A DNA stretch of 64,000 nt from Solibacillus sp. R5-41. GTDB lineage: Bacteria > Bacillota > Bacilli > Bacillales_A > Planococcaceae. The DNA lies in contig NZ_CP024123.1 in NCBI RefSeq assembly GCF_002736105.1, positions 1,356,001 through 1,420,000 on the forward strand, read 5' to 3'. Positions 25,722 to 33,728 of this stretch are shown piece by piece. The position numbers and the translations under genes were made by a program. Under the pieces are notes generated by a model, which was not told the DNA's origin, did no database searches, and saw nothing but the letters and a program-made list of their open reading frames with translations. How positions within the stretch are numbered: position 1 is the first letter of the stretch; each line of letters begins with the position of its first letter.

Positions 25722-27050
25722 TTGAAACAACAATCAATCGATGTGAACGATTTAAAGAAACGCTATCCACTAATAGAAAACTTACAAAATGAACAATACG
25801 TGTTTTGGGTAAATCCGAAGAAAACTGCGGAAAAGCAAACATTCAAACAAGTTTCAATGGAAATGGTTCGGGATGCCGAACGAAGATTGCAACGCTTTTC
25901 TTCTTATATAAAAGAAGCATTTCCATTGACTAAATTTTCAAATGGCATCATTGAATCTGATGTAAAAGAAATTCCTTCGATGAAAAAATTAATTGAAGGT
26001 CGTCGTGGATTTGATATACCAGGGAAATTAATGCTGAAATGCGATCATTCGTTACCAATTGCAGGCTCCATTAAAGCGAGAGGTGGCATTTATGAAGTAT
26101 TAAGCCATGCAGAAAAACTAGCAATCCATGCAGGGATGATTACAGAGCAAGATGATTATGTGAAATTTAATAGTAAAGCATTTAAAGATTTCTTCAGTAA
26201 TTATAAAATTGCTGTTGGTTCTACGGGGAATTTAGGCTTGAGTATAGGTATTATAAGTGCACAATTAGGCTTTCAAGTAACTGTGCATATGTCGGAGGAA
26301 GCAAAGCAATGGAAAAAAGACCTATTACGTGAAAAAGGAGTAGTAGTCATTGAATATGCTGCGGATTATAGTGCAGCAGTGGCACAAGGACGACTTTTAG
26401 CTGAGCAAGATGCCAACTGTCATTTTATTGATGATGAAAATTCATTGGATTTATTTTTAGGTTATGCGGTTGCGGCGTTACGACTAGAACAACAATTACA
26501 AGGTTTGAAAATACAAGTCGATGAGGACCATCCTTTATTTGTTTATTTACCATGTGGAGTAGGTGGTGGTCCCGGGGGTGTCGCTTATGGAATCAAACAA
26601 ATCTACGGGGAGCATGTGCATATTTTCTTCGGAGAACCATTTGCTTCACCTTGTATGCTTCTAGGCATGATGACCGGTTTACATGATGAAATTAGCGTGC
26701 ATGATATCGGCTTAACCAATCAAACAGAGGCAGACGGATTGGCTGTTGGTAGACCGTCTAAATTTGCTGGTACAATAATGGAATCCATCATTAGTGGCTG
26801 CTATACCGTGGATGATAGTTTCCTTTATCGAAGCTTAAAGGGAATGTATGAGCAGGAAAACATTTTTATGGAGCCTTCTGCACATACAGGTGTTTATGGT
26901 CCAATTGAATTAATGATGCAAGGAATCGATTATTTACAACAAAATCAATTACAATTGAAGATGAATCAAGCAACGCACCTCATTTGGTCAACAGGTGGAG
27001 ACCTTGTACCAGAGGAACTACGTCAGCAATATTTGCAAACGGATATTTAG
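25722..27050 (+). CDS. dsdA: D-serine ammonia-lyase
   Basis: This 442-residue fold-type II PLP enzyme converts D-serine to pyruvate and ammonia. The PLP lysine is in PIAGSIKARGG near residue 115. The phosphate-binding Gly-rich loop is PCGVGGGPGGVAYG near residue 285, and GSTGNLGLSIG is also seen. I start at TTG 25722, nine bases after GGGAGG. This gives exactly the 442 residues usual for DsdA, whereas the longer frame overlaps the previous gene. Confidence 0.94.
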   Translation: MKQQSIDVNDLKKRYPLIENLQNEQYVFWVNPKKTAEKQTFKQVSMEMVRDAERRLQRFSSYIKEAFPLTKFSNGIIESDVKEIPSMKKLIEGRRGFDIPGKLMLKCDHSLPIAGSIKARGGIYEVLSHAEKLAIHAGMITEQDDYVKFNSKAFKDFFSNYKIAVGSTGNLGLSIGIISAQLGFQVTVHMSEEAKQWKKDLLREKGVVVIEYAADYSAAVAQGRLLAEQDANCHFIDDENSLDLFLGYAVAALRLEQQLQGLKIQVDEDHPLFVYLPCGVGGGPGGVAYGIKQIYGEHVHIFFGEPFASPCMLLGMMTGLHDEISVHDIGLTNQTEADGLAVGRPSKFAGTIMESIISGCYTVDDSFLYRSLKGMYEQENIFMEPSAHTGVYGPIELMMQGIDYLQQNQLQLKMNQATHLIWSTGGDLVPEELRQQYLQTDI

Positions 27051-27065
27051 AGAGGAAGTTTTATT

Positions 27066-27416
27066 TTGTTAATTGCTATTTTAGTTATTGGATTTATCGC
27101 AGTGGGCGTAATTGATTTAAAGCTGCGCAAAAAGTTTAACATCCCCAAAAATGAAAAGTTTTTAGACCAATATGTTGGTATTTGGCACTTTACTTTAGAA
27201 GCATTTTTATGTGTGCTTTTTATGATGTTTATGACGGTCAATTTATTTGAGCAAAAAGCGATATATGTATTATTATTTGCATTTATTATGTTCCTGTTTA
27301 CATTACGTGGTTTACTAGAGTATGTATTTAAGAGGAAAAATCGACGCCATATTTTATCCTTTACATATGCAGTTTTATGTGGCGTTTTTAGCGGTGCAGT
27401 TGCATTATTTTTATAA
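27066..27416 (+). CDS. DUF4181-like small membrane protein
   Basis: This 116-residue protein has four predicted membrane segments: one at the N-terminus, two in the middle and one at the C-terminus. A KNEKFLDQYVGIWHFTLEAFL stretch and an RGLLEYVFKRKNRR loop are typical of the Bacillus DUF4181 family of unknown function. The start is TTG at 27066 behind GAGAGGAAG. It follows dsdA by 15 bases and is closed by a terminator. Confidence 0.7.
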   Translation: MLIAILVIGFIAVGVIDLKLRKKFNIPKNEKFLDQYVGIWHFTLEAFLCVLFMMFMTVNLFEQKAIYVLLFAFIMFLFTLRGLLEYVFKRKNRRHILSFTYAVLCGVFSGAVALFL

Positions 27417-27459
27417 CAAAATAGGAAGCAATTGGGGCATAGTTAGAAATTCTACTTAA

Positions 27460-27493
27460 AAAGACACAACCCGGTCCATTGGGTTGTGTCTTT
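27460..27493. terminator. Bidirectional intrinsic terminator
   Basis: A perfect 13-base stem (27460-27472 with 27481-27493) has an 8-base loop. It lies between convergent genes, with A and T runs on the two sides. Confidence 0.9.
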
Positions 27494-27497
27494 CGTT

Positions 27498-28319
27498 TTA
27501 GTCTGCTTGAATTTCTTCTACGGTTGCTTCAACTTCAGCCCGAGACATTTTTTCACGTCCATCTTTCATTGCTTGAAGTGATTTATGGGCTAATGCAAGA
27601 GGGAGACGACAGAATAATATGATAGAACGCTTGTTTAACACCTTCATATAAGCGTCTGCTTTCGCTAAATTTTCCTCTGCATAGTGGAATAAATCATCAC
27701 GTGTCCAGTTGTCGGGTAAGAAGCTTACGCCTCGCTCATCTAAATCTTCTTGTTGATTTCGTAAAATATTGACCGCTTGAAGTCCACGTCCGTAGCCAAT
27801 TGCGAGCTCGCGGTCTGTTTTAATGCCGGCATTCCATTCCCATAGCTCGGATAGCATGACACCAACTAAGCCTGCCACATAGTATGTATACTCATCTAAA
27901 TCTTCGCGTGTATGGATTTGCCAGTTGGCTTTTGCCCATTTAGCCATACCAATAGCCATTTCGCTTGTCGCATCCATGACAATTTTTCGTGCGTCTGCTG
28001 GACAAATACTCAACCAATCACCTAAACGTGATGTTACTTCTGGCATAGGCTGCTCGCTCAGTGCTAAAGCTTGCGCATAGGCCACTTCATCAAATGGAGT
28101 AACTGCTAATAATTCACTCACTTTCATGAGGACGTCATGCTTAGTATCATTTGAAATTTCTTCGTGATCTTCAATTTCATCAATCGCACGCATAGATAAG
28201 TATGCCGCAGCTACTGTTAATTTTAATTCTTTCTGTAAAAATGTTATTGGAATATAAAAAGTTCGGCTCGTATCCTTTAAGACACGCATAGCCTCTTTTT
28301 GTAGTAATTTGTCGGACAT
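27498..28319 (-). CDS. Squalene/phytoene synthase family protein
   Basis: This 273-residue all-helical prenyl-transfer enzyme condenses two prenyl diphosphates head to head. The first Asp-rich region is RAIDEIEDHEE near residue 45, and the second region shows NILRNQQEDLDERG near residue 187, with YVAGLVGVMLSELW before it. No crt or hpn neighbours are present, so the product (C30 carotenoid, squalene or other) is open. The ATG at 28319 follows GGAGG. Confidence 0.82.
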   Translation of the reverse strand: MSDKLLQKEAMRVLKDTSRTFYIPITFLQKELKLTVAAAYLSMRAIDEIEDHEEISNDTKHDVLMKVSELLAVTPFDEVAYAQALALSEQPMPEVTSRLGDWLSICPADARKIVMDATSEMAIGMAKWAKANWQIHTREDLDEYTYYVAGLVGVMLSELWEWNAGIKTDRELAIGYGRGLQAVNILRNQQEDLDERGVSFLPDNWTRDDLFHYAEENLAKADAYMKVLNKRSIILFCRLPLALAHKSLQAMKDGREKMSRAEVEATVEEIQAD

Positions 28320-28441
28320 TGGAAAAATTCCTCCATTCTTAATTGCTTCCTATCTTATGGTATCGCAAAATTAGAAAAAGTAAAATCAATTGTCCTTTGT
28401 TTTCAAAAATTCCAATCGTTTTCATTGTTTTTAGTCTCTCA

Positions 28442-28533
28442 TTCGTTCAGCGAGTGTTTGACTCCCCTTGATCAAATAGATTAAAAAAATTCATCTCATT
28501 ATCTATTAAGATGGGAGTTTTCTACTGAACGAA
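28442..28533. other. Nested inverted repeats, possible structured RNA or regulatory site
   Basis: Three nested perfect stems are seen: TTCGTTCAG (28442-28450) with CTGAACGAA (28525-28533), ACTCCC (28461-28466) with GGGAGT (28513-28518), and AATAGAT (28475-28481) with ATCTATT (28501-28507). They lie in the divergent gap between the phytoene-synthase-like and exonuclease genes. I see no gene in the 28320-28673 gap. Confidence 0.4.
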
Positions 28534-28673
28534 GAAATATTTTTATGGTTTTCAAAGAAAGCTGCTTTATTCCTAACATTTCCGAGTCACAAGCTCTTTT
28601 TTACGATACAATAAGGGTATGTTTAAAACTGTGGGAAATATTGTATTGGAAAATAAGGAAATAAAAGTAGTGG

Positions 28674-29744
28674 GTGAAAATTTTGGGACGAGTACAAACG
28701 TATATTACATTGGATGTTGAGGCAGCCCTTATTCGAGGGAAGCAATACATAATTGAAATTGGCGCGGTTAAATGGTTGCCGGATGGTTCAACCGAAACAT
28801 TTACACAGCTAATTCAACCTTATAAATTTAAAAAATTGAATGCACATATTCAGCAATTGACGGGTATTACGACTGAGCAATTAGTTGATGCACCTAGTTT
28901 TAAAGAAGCCTTTTATAGGTTCAAGCGTTGGTGTAAAAATGACTATTTGATTTTAACTTTTGGAGAATTTGACCGCAAAGTGCTAGAAGAAGAATTAACT
29001 CGAAATTATATGAATAAAGAGTGTCTTTATCCAATGGTCGATTTCCAACAAAAATACATGATTGCAAATGCGATTAAGGAACAACCAAGCTTAGCTGGTT
29101 TAATGGCACAGCTTGGTTTAACCAATGAAACGCAGCACCGAGCATTAGCAGATGCTTGGAGTTTACTGCGAATTTTCCAGCAAGTGAATGGCGAAGTGCT
29201 TATACAGCAACAACAAACAAAGAACTTTCTATTATTATTAACAAATTTCCGTATGTTAGAAGAGACATATGAGCTCGTCATTTCCACAACGGATTGTTCG
29301 ATTGAGCACGGTCATATTCAAACACATCGTATGGAGACATATCGAGAGGAGCTTCCGTTTACGGTCTCCCATCAAGTGAGGACAAATGCAGATGGGGAAA
29401 AGGAAACTGTCGAGGTTATCAAAATTTCACCAAGTAACAATGCGAAAACGTTTTTGCAGGACATTTCTGAGTCTGTTCATGGTCGAATTTTAATTTCACG
29501 CTCACCACTGCGTTCCATTTCGAAAATATTAAAACTTCATCAAGTGACATTGCCAAAAACAGAGGTGATGACGCTAGTAAACTTATTGAAAAACGAGAAT
29601 TATGTGGCGAAGTTCAATTTAATAGACGAAACAACACATGCTTATGAGTCGAAAATTGTGCGTCTATTAAATAAATTTGAACAACCAATTATCGAAGAAT
29701 TTCATAAACGGGCTTTGCTAGAAGAAGTGATGGTAGAAGTTTAA
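28674..29744 (+). CDS. DEDD 3'-5' exonuclease domain protein
   Basis: This 356-residue protein has an N-terminal DnaQ-like exonuclease domain (about 1-185). The first acidic pair is in ITLDVEAA, the second Asp in FGEFDRK and the last motif is HRALADAW, a DEDDh pattern. The C-terminal half of about 170 residues is not recognised. It may act in RNA or DNA end trimming. The start is uncertain: GTG 28674 has AAGGAA rather far upstream, and TTG 28683 is an alternative. Confidence 0.75.
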   Translation: MKILGRVQTYITLDVEAALIRGKQYIIEIGAVKWLPDGSTETFTQLIQPYKFKKLNAHIQQLTGITTEQLVDAPSFKEAFYRFKRWCKNDYLILTFGEFDRKVLEEELTRNYMNKECLYPMVDFQQKYMIANAIKEQPSLAGLMAQLGLTNETQHRALADAWSLLRIFQQVNGEVLIQQQQTKNFLLLLTNFRMLEETYELVISTTDCSIEHGHIQTHRMETYREELPFTVSHQVRTNADGEKETVEVIKISPSNNAKTFLQDISESVHGRILISRSPLRSISKILKLHQVTLPKTEVMTLVNLLKNENYVAKFNLIDETTHAYESKIVRLLNKFEQPIIEEFHKRALLEEVMVEV

Positions 29745-29748
29745 TTTT

Positions 29749-29806
29749 CTTCGGCAGAAATCCTTCACTTTTATAAAGTGGGTAATGAATGCAAAATATC
29801 CATTTC
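29749..29806 (+). repeat. Partial copy of repeat module 1
   Basis: CTTCGGCAGAAAT followed by CCTTCACTTTTATAAAGTG and GTAATGAATGCAAAAT matches the first half of module 1 at 9341 and 23412. The closing arm is missing. It lies between the exonuclease gene and coaW. Confidence 0.6.
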
Positions 29807-29903
29807 ATTCAATGGATAGAACTTGCTCTTTATTGCTTTCAATGATTGAGTTATTATATGGAGGAAGGGTAATACTAGCTTGAAAGTATAAAGGAGAACT
29901 TTT

Positions 29904-30740
29904 ATGTCAACATGGATAGGGATCGATACGGGGGGTACGTTGACAAAGCTTGCTTATTTAGATGAAAACAAGGAGCTTAAACTAACTGTCTTTCCATCAA
30001 CTGATATGCATTTAGTGAAAGAATGGTTAGAACAACATCCTCATGTAGACGAAATCGGCTTAACGGGAGGGCGTACGGAGCAATTACGCGATGTCCTGTA
30101 TCCGATGAAGTCAATTGAATATATTGTAGAGTTTGAAGCAACTTTAAAAGGTGTACGTTATTTATTAGAACAAGAGGGGCAATCGATTCACCAAAGCATT
30201 ATTACAAATATCGGGACAGGGACTTCGGTGCATTATATGGATGGAAATTCACATGTCCGTGTAGGTGGTACAGGAATTGGTGGTGGTACATTAATAGGGC
30301 TATCAACAATTATGACTGGTATTACGGATTTTGGTGAAATTAAAAATCGGGCCTCAGATGGTAACAGAGCAGGTATTGATTTACTTGTAAAAGATATTTA
30401 TCAAGGGATGGATATGCCTATATCTGGTGATTTGACAGCGAGTAATTTTGGAAAAGTAGGCATTACGGATGAGCATAACTATGAGACAAGTGATATTCTT
30501 GCCACAGTTCAAGGGCTTGTCGGGGAAGTTATTACGACGTTAAGCATTCAACTTGCTGAGCATCACCAGGCAGAACATATTGTCTATATAGGATCTACCT
30601 TGACAGATAATGAGCAATTAAAAAAGGTGATTGAGCATTACACGATTTTGAAAAAACATAAGCCTGTATTTTTACAGGATTATGGCTATTGTGGCGCGGT
30701 CGGTGCACTCTTAAATGTGATGGAATATAGTAAAAGATAA
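29904..30740 (+). CDS. coaW: Type II pantothenate kinase
   Basis: This 278-residue enzyme phosphorylates pantothenate, the first step to coenzyme A. It belongs to the actin-like ATPase (Staphylococcus-type, CoA-insensitive) family. The phosphate-1 loop IGIDTGGTLTKLAY is at the N-terminus, the catalytic Glu lies in EFEATLKG, and NIGTGTSVH and GGTGIGGGTLIGL follow. The ATG follows AAAGGAG. The gene stands alone with a strong terminator. Confidence 0.93.
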   Translation: MSTWIGIDTGGTLTKLAYLDENKELKLTVFPSTDMHLVKEWLEQHPHVDEIGLTGGRTEQLRDVLYPMKSIEYIVEFEATLKGVRYLLEQEGQSIHQSIITNIGTGTSVHYMDGNSHVRVGGTGIGGGTLIGLSTIMTGITDFGEIKNRASDGNRAGIDLLVKDIYQGMDMPISGDLTASNFGKVGITDEHNYETSDILATVQGLVGEVITTLSIQLAEHHQAEHIVYIGSTLTDNEQLKKVIEHYTILKKHKPVFLQDYGYCGAVGALLNVMEYSKR

Positions 30741-30755
30741 GTAGTCTTGAATGTG

Positions 30756-30805
30756 AAAAAGCTGTCTCTAAGCACCTGATTAAAGGGCTTGGGACAGCTT
30801 TTTTT
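30756..30805 (+). terminator. Intrinsic terminator of coaW
   Basis: An AAAAAGCTGTC arm pairs with GACAGCTTTTT across a partly paired loop and runs into seven T. Confidence 0.85.
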
Positions 30806-30809
30806 ATGA

Positions 30810-31385
30810 TTAGGTCGTAGTTAATTCTGCTTCTGCCTCAACAGGAGCCATAATTGTAGCAAGGACACCATCGAGTTCGCTAATGATTTCGTATGGAAGC
30901 TTTGCAACAAGATCTGCTAGTGTAATTGTTTGTTCAATTTCAAGTGTCGTAATATCCACTTCAATTGAATCTGGAATTTCATTTGGTTTCACTTTAATTT
31001 GAGCTGTTGTTGTAGGCTGCATTAAAATACCGCCTACCTTAACGCCCGCAGCATTACCAACTAATGTAACCGGTACGTAAACTTCCAAAGGTGTGTCCAT
31101 ATTTATCGATTTGAAATCAACATGTGTAATAGTTCCTTTTCTTGCAGAGCGCTGTACTTCACTAATAACAGCATTGTAAGATTGGTTATTTACTTCTAAA
31201 GTAAATACGTTGTTTAGGCCGTTTGCTGCAATAAACTTAAAAATCGTTTTTGCATTGATGGCAATCGGTGTTGTTACGGTTTGATACCCGTATAACACGG
31301 CAGGAACCTTCCCATTATTTCGAACCTCGGCTAATAATGCGCGAGCTCCAAATTGTCTTTCTATTGCTTCTAACTTCAAATTCAT
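30810..31385 (-). CDS. rplY: 50S ribosomal protein L25/general stress protein Ctc
   Basis: This 191-residue protein is of the long (TL5/CTC) L25 type. The N-terminal 5S-rRNA-binding domain includes GKVPAVLYGY and the conserved VISEVQRSARKG and THVDF segments. A C-terminal beta domain of about 95 residues follows, ending in an acidic tail. It binds 5S rRNA in the large subunit. The ATG at 31385 follows GAGGAAG. I could not find a SigB promoter, which controls ctc in B. subtilis. Confidence 0.93.
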   Translation of the reverse strand: MNLKLEAIERQFGARALLAEVRNNGKVPAVLYGYQTVTTPIAINAKTIFKFIAANGLNNVFTLEVNNQSYNAVISEVQRSARKGTITHVDFKSINMDTPLEVYVPVTLVGNAAGVKVGGILMQPTTTAQIKVKPNEIPDSIEVDITTLEIEQTITLADLVAKLPYEIISELDGVLATIMAPVEAEAELTTT

Positions 31386-31746
31386 ACTTCCTCAATTCCC
31401 TTCGTTCTATTTTTCGGCAGACTGCTTCAGCAATCTAAATTCTCTTGAAACCTACAAATAAAAGAAAACAACCCTGAAATTACATTCAGAAAAAAGAAGT
31501 GATTGTTTTTGTTTTACGCAATTGAAAAGGCTATTACTCCCTTATTATAGTAAAATATAATTATAAAACAATTAAAATCTTCGTTATTTTTGAATTGAGT
31601 AGTTAATCACTACTAATTTAATGGTGATTTTTATACTTAAGGACTAGGTAAATTATAATTGTGTGAAATAAAACTTTTTATGATGCTTTCGGTCTAATGG
31701 TTTGGTGATGGGGATTGAAAAAAACCATCTAAATGTATTATTTTGA
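31386..31746. other. Intergenic stretch without a gene
   Basis: This AT-rich gap lies upstream of rplY. It contains a small AGACTGC/GCAATCT-type hairpin at about 31419-31436 and a CTGA/TCAG hairpin further upstream. I see no reading frame with a ribosome site. Confidence 0.4.
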
Positions 31747-31796
31747 AAAAACAACCCACCACCTGTTAGTGAAGTCTAACAGATAGTAGGTTGTTT
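31747..31796 (-). terminator. Intrinsic terminator of the RNase H-like gene
   Basis: ACAACC/GGTTGT and CTGTTAG/CTAACAG stems form one hairpin with small internal loops, followed in the minus direction by a T-run. Confidence 0.8.
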
Positions 31797-31817
31797 TCGA
31801 ATATGATGCATAAAAAA

Positions 31818-32213
31818 TCAATCATTTTTTGCCTTCTGAATTGCTTCTCGTGCTAGTGCATCGGCTGCTTTATTTTCTTTATCTGGAATCCATTTAATGA
31901 AAAATAAATCAAATTGCTTAATGAGTTGAAGCGCTTTTTCTAAGTAGGGTTTAAATTCTTCATTTTTTACATAAGCTTTATCAACCGAACTAACGACAAT
32001 TTTGGAATCGGATCGCATAGAAACAAAAGTAGTACCCGTTTTTTTTGCTTCTTCTAAACCACGTACAAGTGCAATGAACTCTGCTTGATGATTATTTGTT
32101 ATGCCGATTGGTTCACTAATTTTCTCAAGTATCCCTTCGCCTTTTAAAAAAATCCCAATTCCACTTGGTCCCGGATTTCCTGCGCTTGCGCCATCAATAT
32201 ATACTTCTAACAT
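31818..32213 (-). CDS. RNase HI-like protein (YpdQ type)
   Basis: This 131-residue RNase H-fold protein shows catalytic acidic residues in YIDGASAGNPG (first Asp), HQAEFIAL (Glu), MRSDSKIV (Asp) and KAADALARE (last Asp). It is the short form without an N-terminal hybrid-binding domain, like Bacillus YpdQ/YpeP. Activity on RNA-DNA hybrids is likely but not certain, as some members are weak. The ATG follows AGGAG. Confidence 0.85.
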   Translation of the reverse strand: MLEVYIDGASAGNPGPSGIGIFLKGEGILEKISEPIGITNNHQAEFIALVRGLEEAKKTGTTFVSMRSDSKIVVSSVDKAYVKNEEFKPYLEKALQLIKQFDLFFIKWIPDKENKAADALAREAIQKAKND

Positions 32214-32326
32214 CGTATCACTCCTGTTACAACATGGATTATATTCAGTATAGCAGAGGAAGAATAGTTGAAGAAAAGAAAAACTTCATTGTACAATGGG
32301 GAAACGTATGAAAAAGGAGGCCACCA

Positions 32327-32524
32327 ATGATTAAAAAAGTCGATATAATGAAGGATATGGATGAATTAACAGATACGTATTGTATGGAATGCTTTGTCAT
32401 TCGTGATCTAAGAAAAACAAGAGGGAAGCAAGACGCACACCGTTTTTGTATAGAATCCTGTTCGGTAGGAGAACAACTGCAATTTTTAGGGAATGAAATG
32501 ATGAAAATTTATGAAAAAAATTAA
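32327..32524 (+). CDS. Small zinc-finger protein, YpeQ-like
   Basis: This 65-residue protein has two cysteine pairs, CMEC near residue 20 and CIESC near residue 45, as in the DUF2602/YpeQ zinc-finger family. It is next to an RNase H-like gene, as in B. subtilis. A perfect AAAGGAGG lies before the ATG. Function is unknown. Confidence 0.75.
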   Translation: MIKKVDIMKDMDELTDTYCMECFVIRDLRKTRGKQDAHRFCIESCSVGEQLQFLGNEMMKIYEKN

Positions 32525-32539
32525 AAGCTGAACTTAATG

Positions 32540-32580
32540 AAATGAGACACATTCAAACAAGTAAATGTGTCCATTTTTTT
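32540..32580 (+). terminator. Intrinsic terminator of the YpeQ-like gene
   Basis: GACACATT/AATGTGTC is extended by partly paired A/T arms and ends in seven T. Confidence 0.85.
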
Positions 32581-32815
32581 ATGCCTTTTTACAATATAAC
32601 GTTAAGTTACACCTTAATTGGTTGATTATTCATAACGCATTTACCCATTAGTAAAGTAATGGTCTTGCGGTTAAGTGTTAATTAGCTTTTTGAAACATTT
32701 CACTTCACCGACAGTTCATACCCCTCCTCCTATGTATAATGATTAACTTTAAAAAAGTAAACAGATTTTTTGGGAATTTTAATTTGGAGAAAAGGTATAT
32801 AATGGAGGGATAGAA

Positions 32816-32929
32816 ATGATCATGCAGATAAAATTCCCATTCAAATGGTTAAGGAATCATCTTAAGAATTTAGGGGAATTCATGCAATGCGTCCACCAAT
32901 TTTTTGGAGGTGATAAGGGCAATAGGTAG
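32816..32929 (+). CDS. Small amphipathic peptide gene, 37 residues
   Basis: An ATG at 32816 follows GGAGGGA at ideal spacing and opens a 37-codon frame. The product is basic (about +4), and residues 9-30 form an amphipathic helix with hydrophobics recurring every 3-4 positions (W11, L12, L16, L19, F22, M23, V26, F29). No family is recognised. Membrane association or a toxin/modulin-like role is possible. The 32580-32815 gap before it holds no other gene. Confidence 0.5.
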   Translation: MIMQIKFPFKWLRNHLKNLGEFMQCVHQFFGGDKGNR

Positions 32930-33002
32930 TGTGTAATTTTAAGGAAATTATACCAACATTGTTTTGAAATATATAGTAAATATAAGGTGGAGGAATCAAA
33001 AT

Positions 33003-33485
33003 ATGTACAATCAAACACTCTGTTTTATAAAACGCACAGACGAGCTACTTATGATAAATCGTGAGAAATCGCCGAATATGGGGATGTGGAATGGTGTTGG
33101 AGGGAAGGCCGAACAAGGGGAGTCGGCTATACAATGCGCCATTCGGGAAATACTTGAAGAAACGGGCATACATGTACTTGCGGCAAACACGCACTATAAA
33201 GGCTCAGTTTCATGGATAGAAGAGCATCAAAAGACAGGAATGGACTTGTTTTTAATTGAAGTTGAAAAAAACTTTACCTATAACATACCGAAAAAAACCG
33301 CAGAAGGGATTTTAGATTGGAAAAAGGTTGAGTGGCTGATGGATTCACGTAACAGGGGGGTCAGTGAGATGTTGCAACAAATTTTACCGACTGTGTTAAA
33401 CGAAGCTTCTCCGGTCGAACATGTATATACATATGAAAATGGCGATTTAGTTCAATATGAGAAGCGGAAAATGGTACAGATTTAA
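33003..33485 (+). CDS. NUDIX hydrolase, MutT-like
   Basis: This 160-residue protein has the Nudix box GGKAEQGESAIQCAIREI-LEETG at about residues 36-58. The N-terminus (YNQTLCFIKRTDELLMINR) and the MWNGVGGK lead-in resemble 8-oxo-dGTP pyrophosphatases of Bacillales. I start at the ATG at 33003 behind GGTGGAGG; the frame extends to 32964 without a site. It stands alone. Confidence 0.88.
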   Translation: MYNQTLCFIKRTDELLMINREKSPNMGMWNGVGGKAEQGESAIQCAIREILEETGIHVLAANTHYKGSVSWIEEHQKTGMDLFLIEVEKNFTYNIPKKTAEGILDWKKVEWLMDSRNRGVSEMLQQILPTVLNEASPVEHVYTYENGDLVQYEKRKMVQI

Positions 33486-33570
33486 ATTGGCACGATTTAG
33501 CTAGATGAAACAAACGAACATACATTTCCAAAAGTATTGCATGTCTGGACTTATTATTGCTATGATATGA

Positions 33571-33615
33571 CTTCATCTTCAATCAATAGAAAAAGCCTAT
33601 TGATTGAAGATGAAG
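33571..33615. repeat. Perfect 18-base stem hairpin
   Basis: CTTCATCTTCAATCAATA (33571-33588) pairs perfectly with 33598-33615 across a 9-base loop. There is no T-run after it. It directly abuts modular repeat copy C. Confidence 0.8.
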
Positions 33616-33701
33616 CCTCCGGTGGATGTCACAGATTTTGAAGGGAGTGAATTGTGCAAGCACAATTCAAAATCTGGACGCAATTACGCCAAGGCGTAAT
33701 T
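33616..33701 (+). repeat. Modular palindromic repeat, copy C (module 2)
   Basis: The GGTGGATGTCACAGATTTT lead-in is followed by the palindrome TGAATTGTGCAAGCACAATTCA, AAATCTGGACGC and the end hairpin ATTACGCC/GGCGTAAT. The central palindrome differs in sequence from copies A and B but is still self-complementary. The repeat ends about 30 bases before the UvrA-like start. Confidence 0.75.
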
Positions 33702-33728
33702 CATTGCAAAGAAGAGAGGATGAATCAT

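Noticed and set aside
31386-31480. SigB promoter for rplY/ctc
   Set aside because: No GTTTAA and GGGWAW pair at the correct spacing was found, although ctc in B. subtilis is SigB-controlled.
33654-33728. N-terminal extension of the UvrA-like protein
   Set aside because: The extra 25 codons lie in the end hairpin of the repeat element, and the TTG at 33729 has the right ribosome-site spacing and the usual family start.
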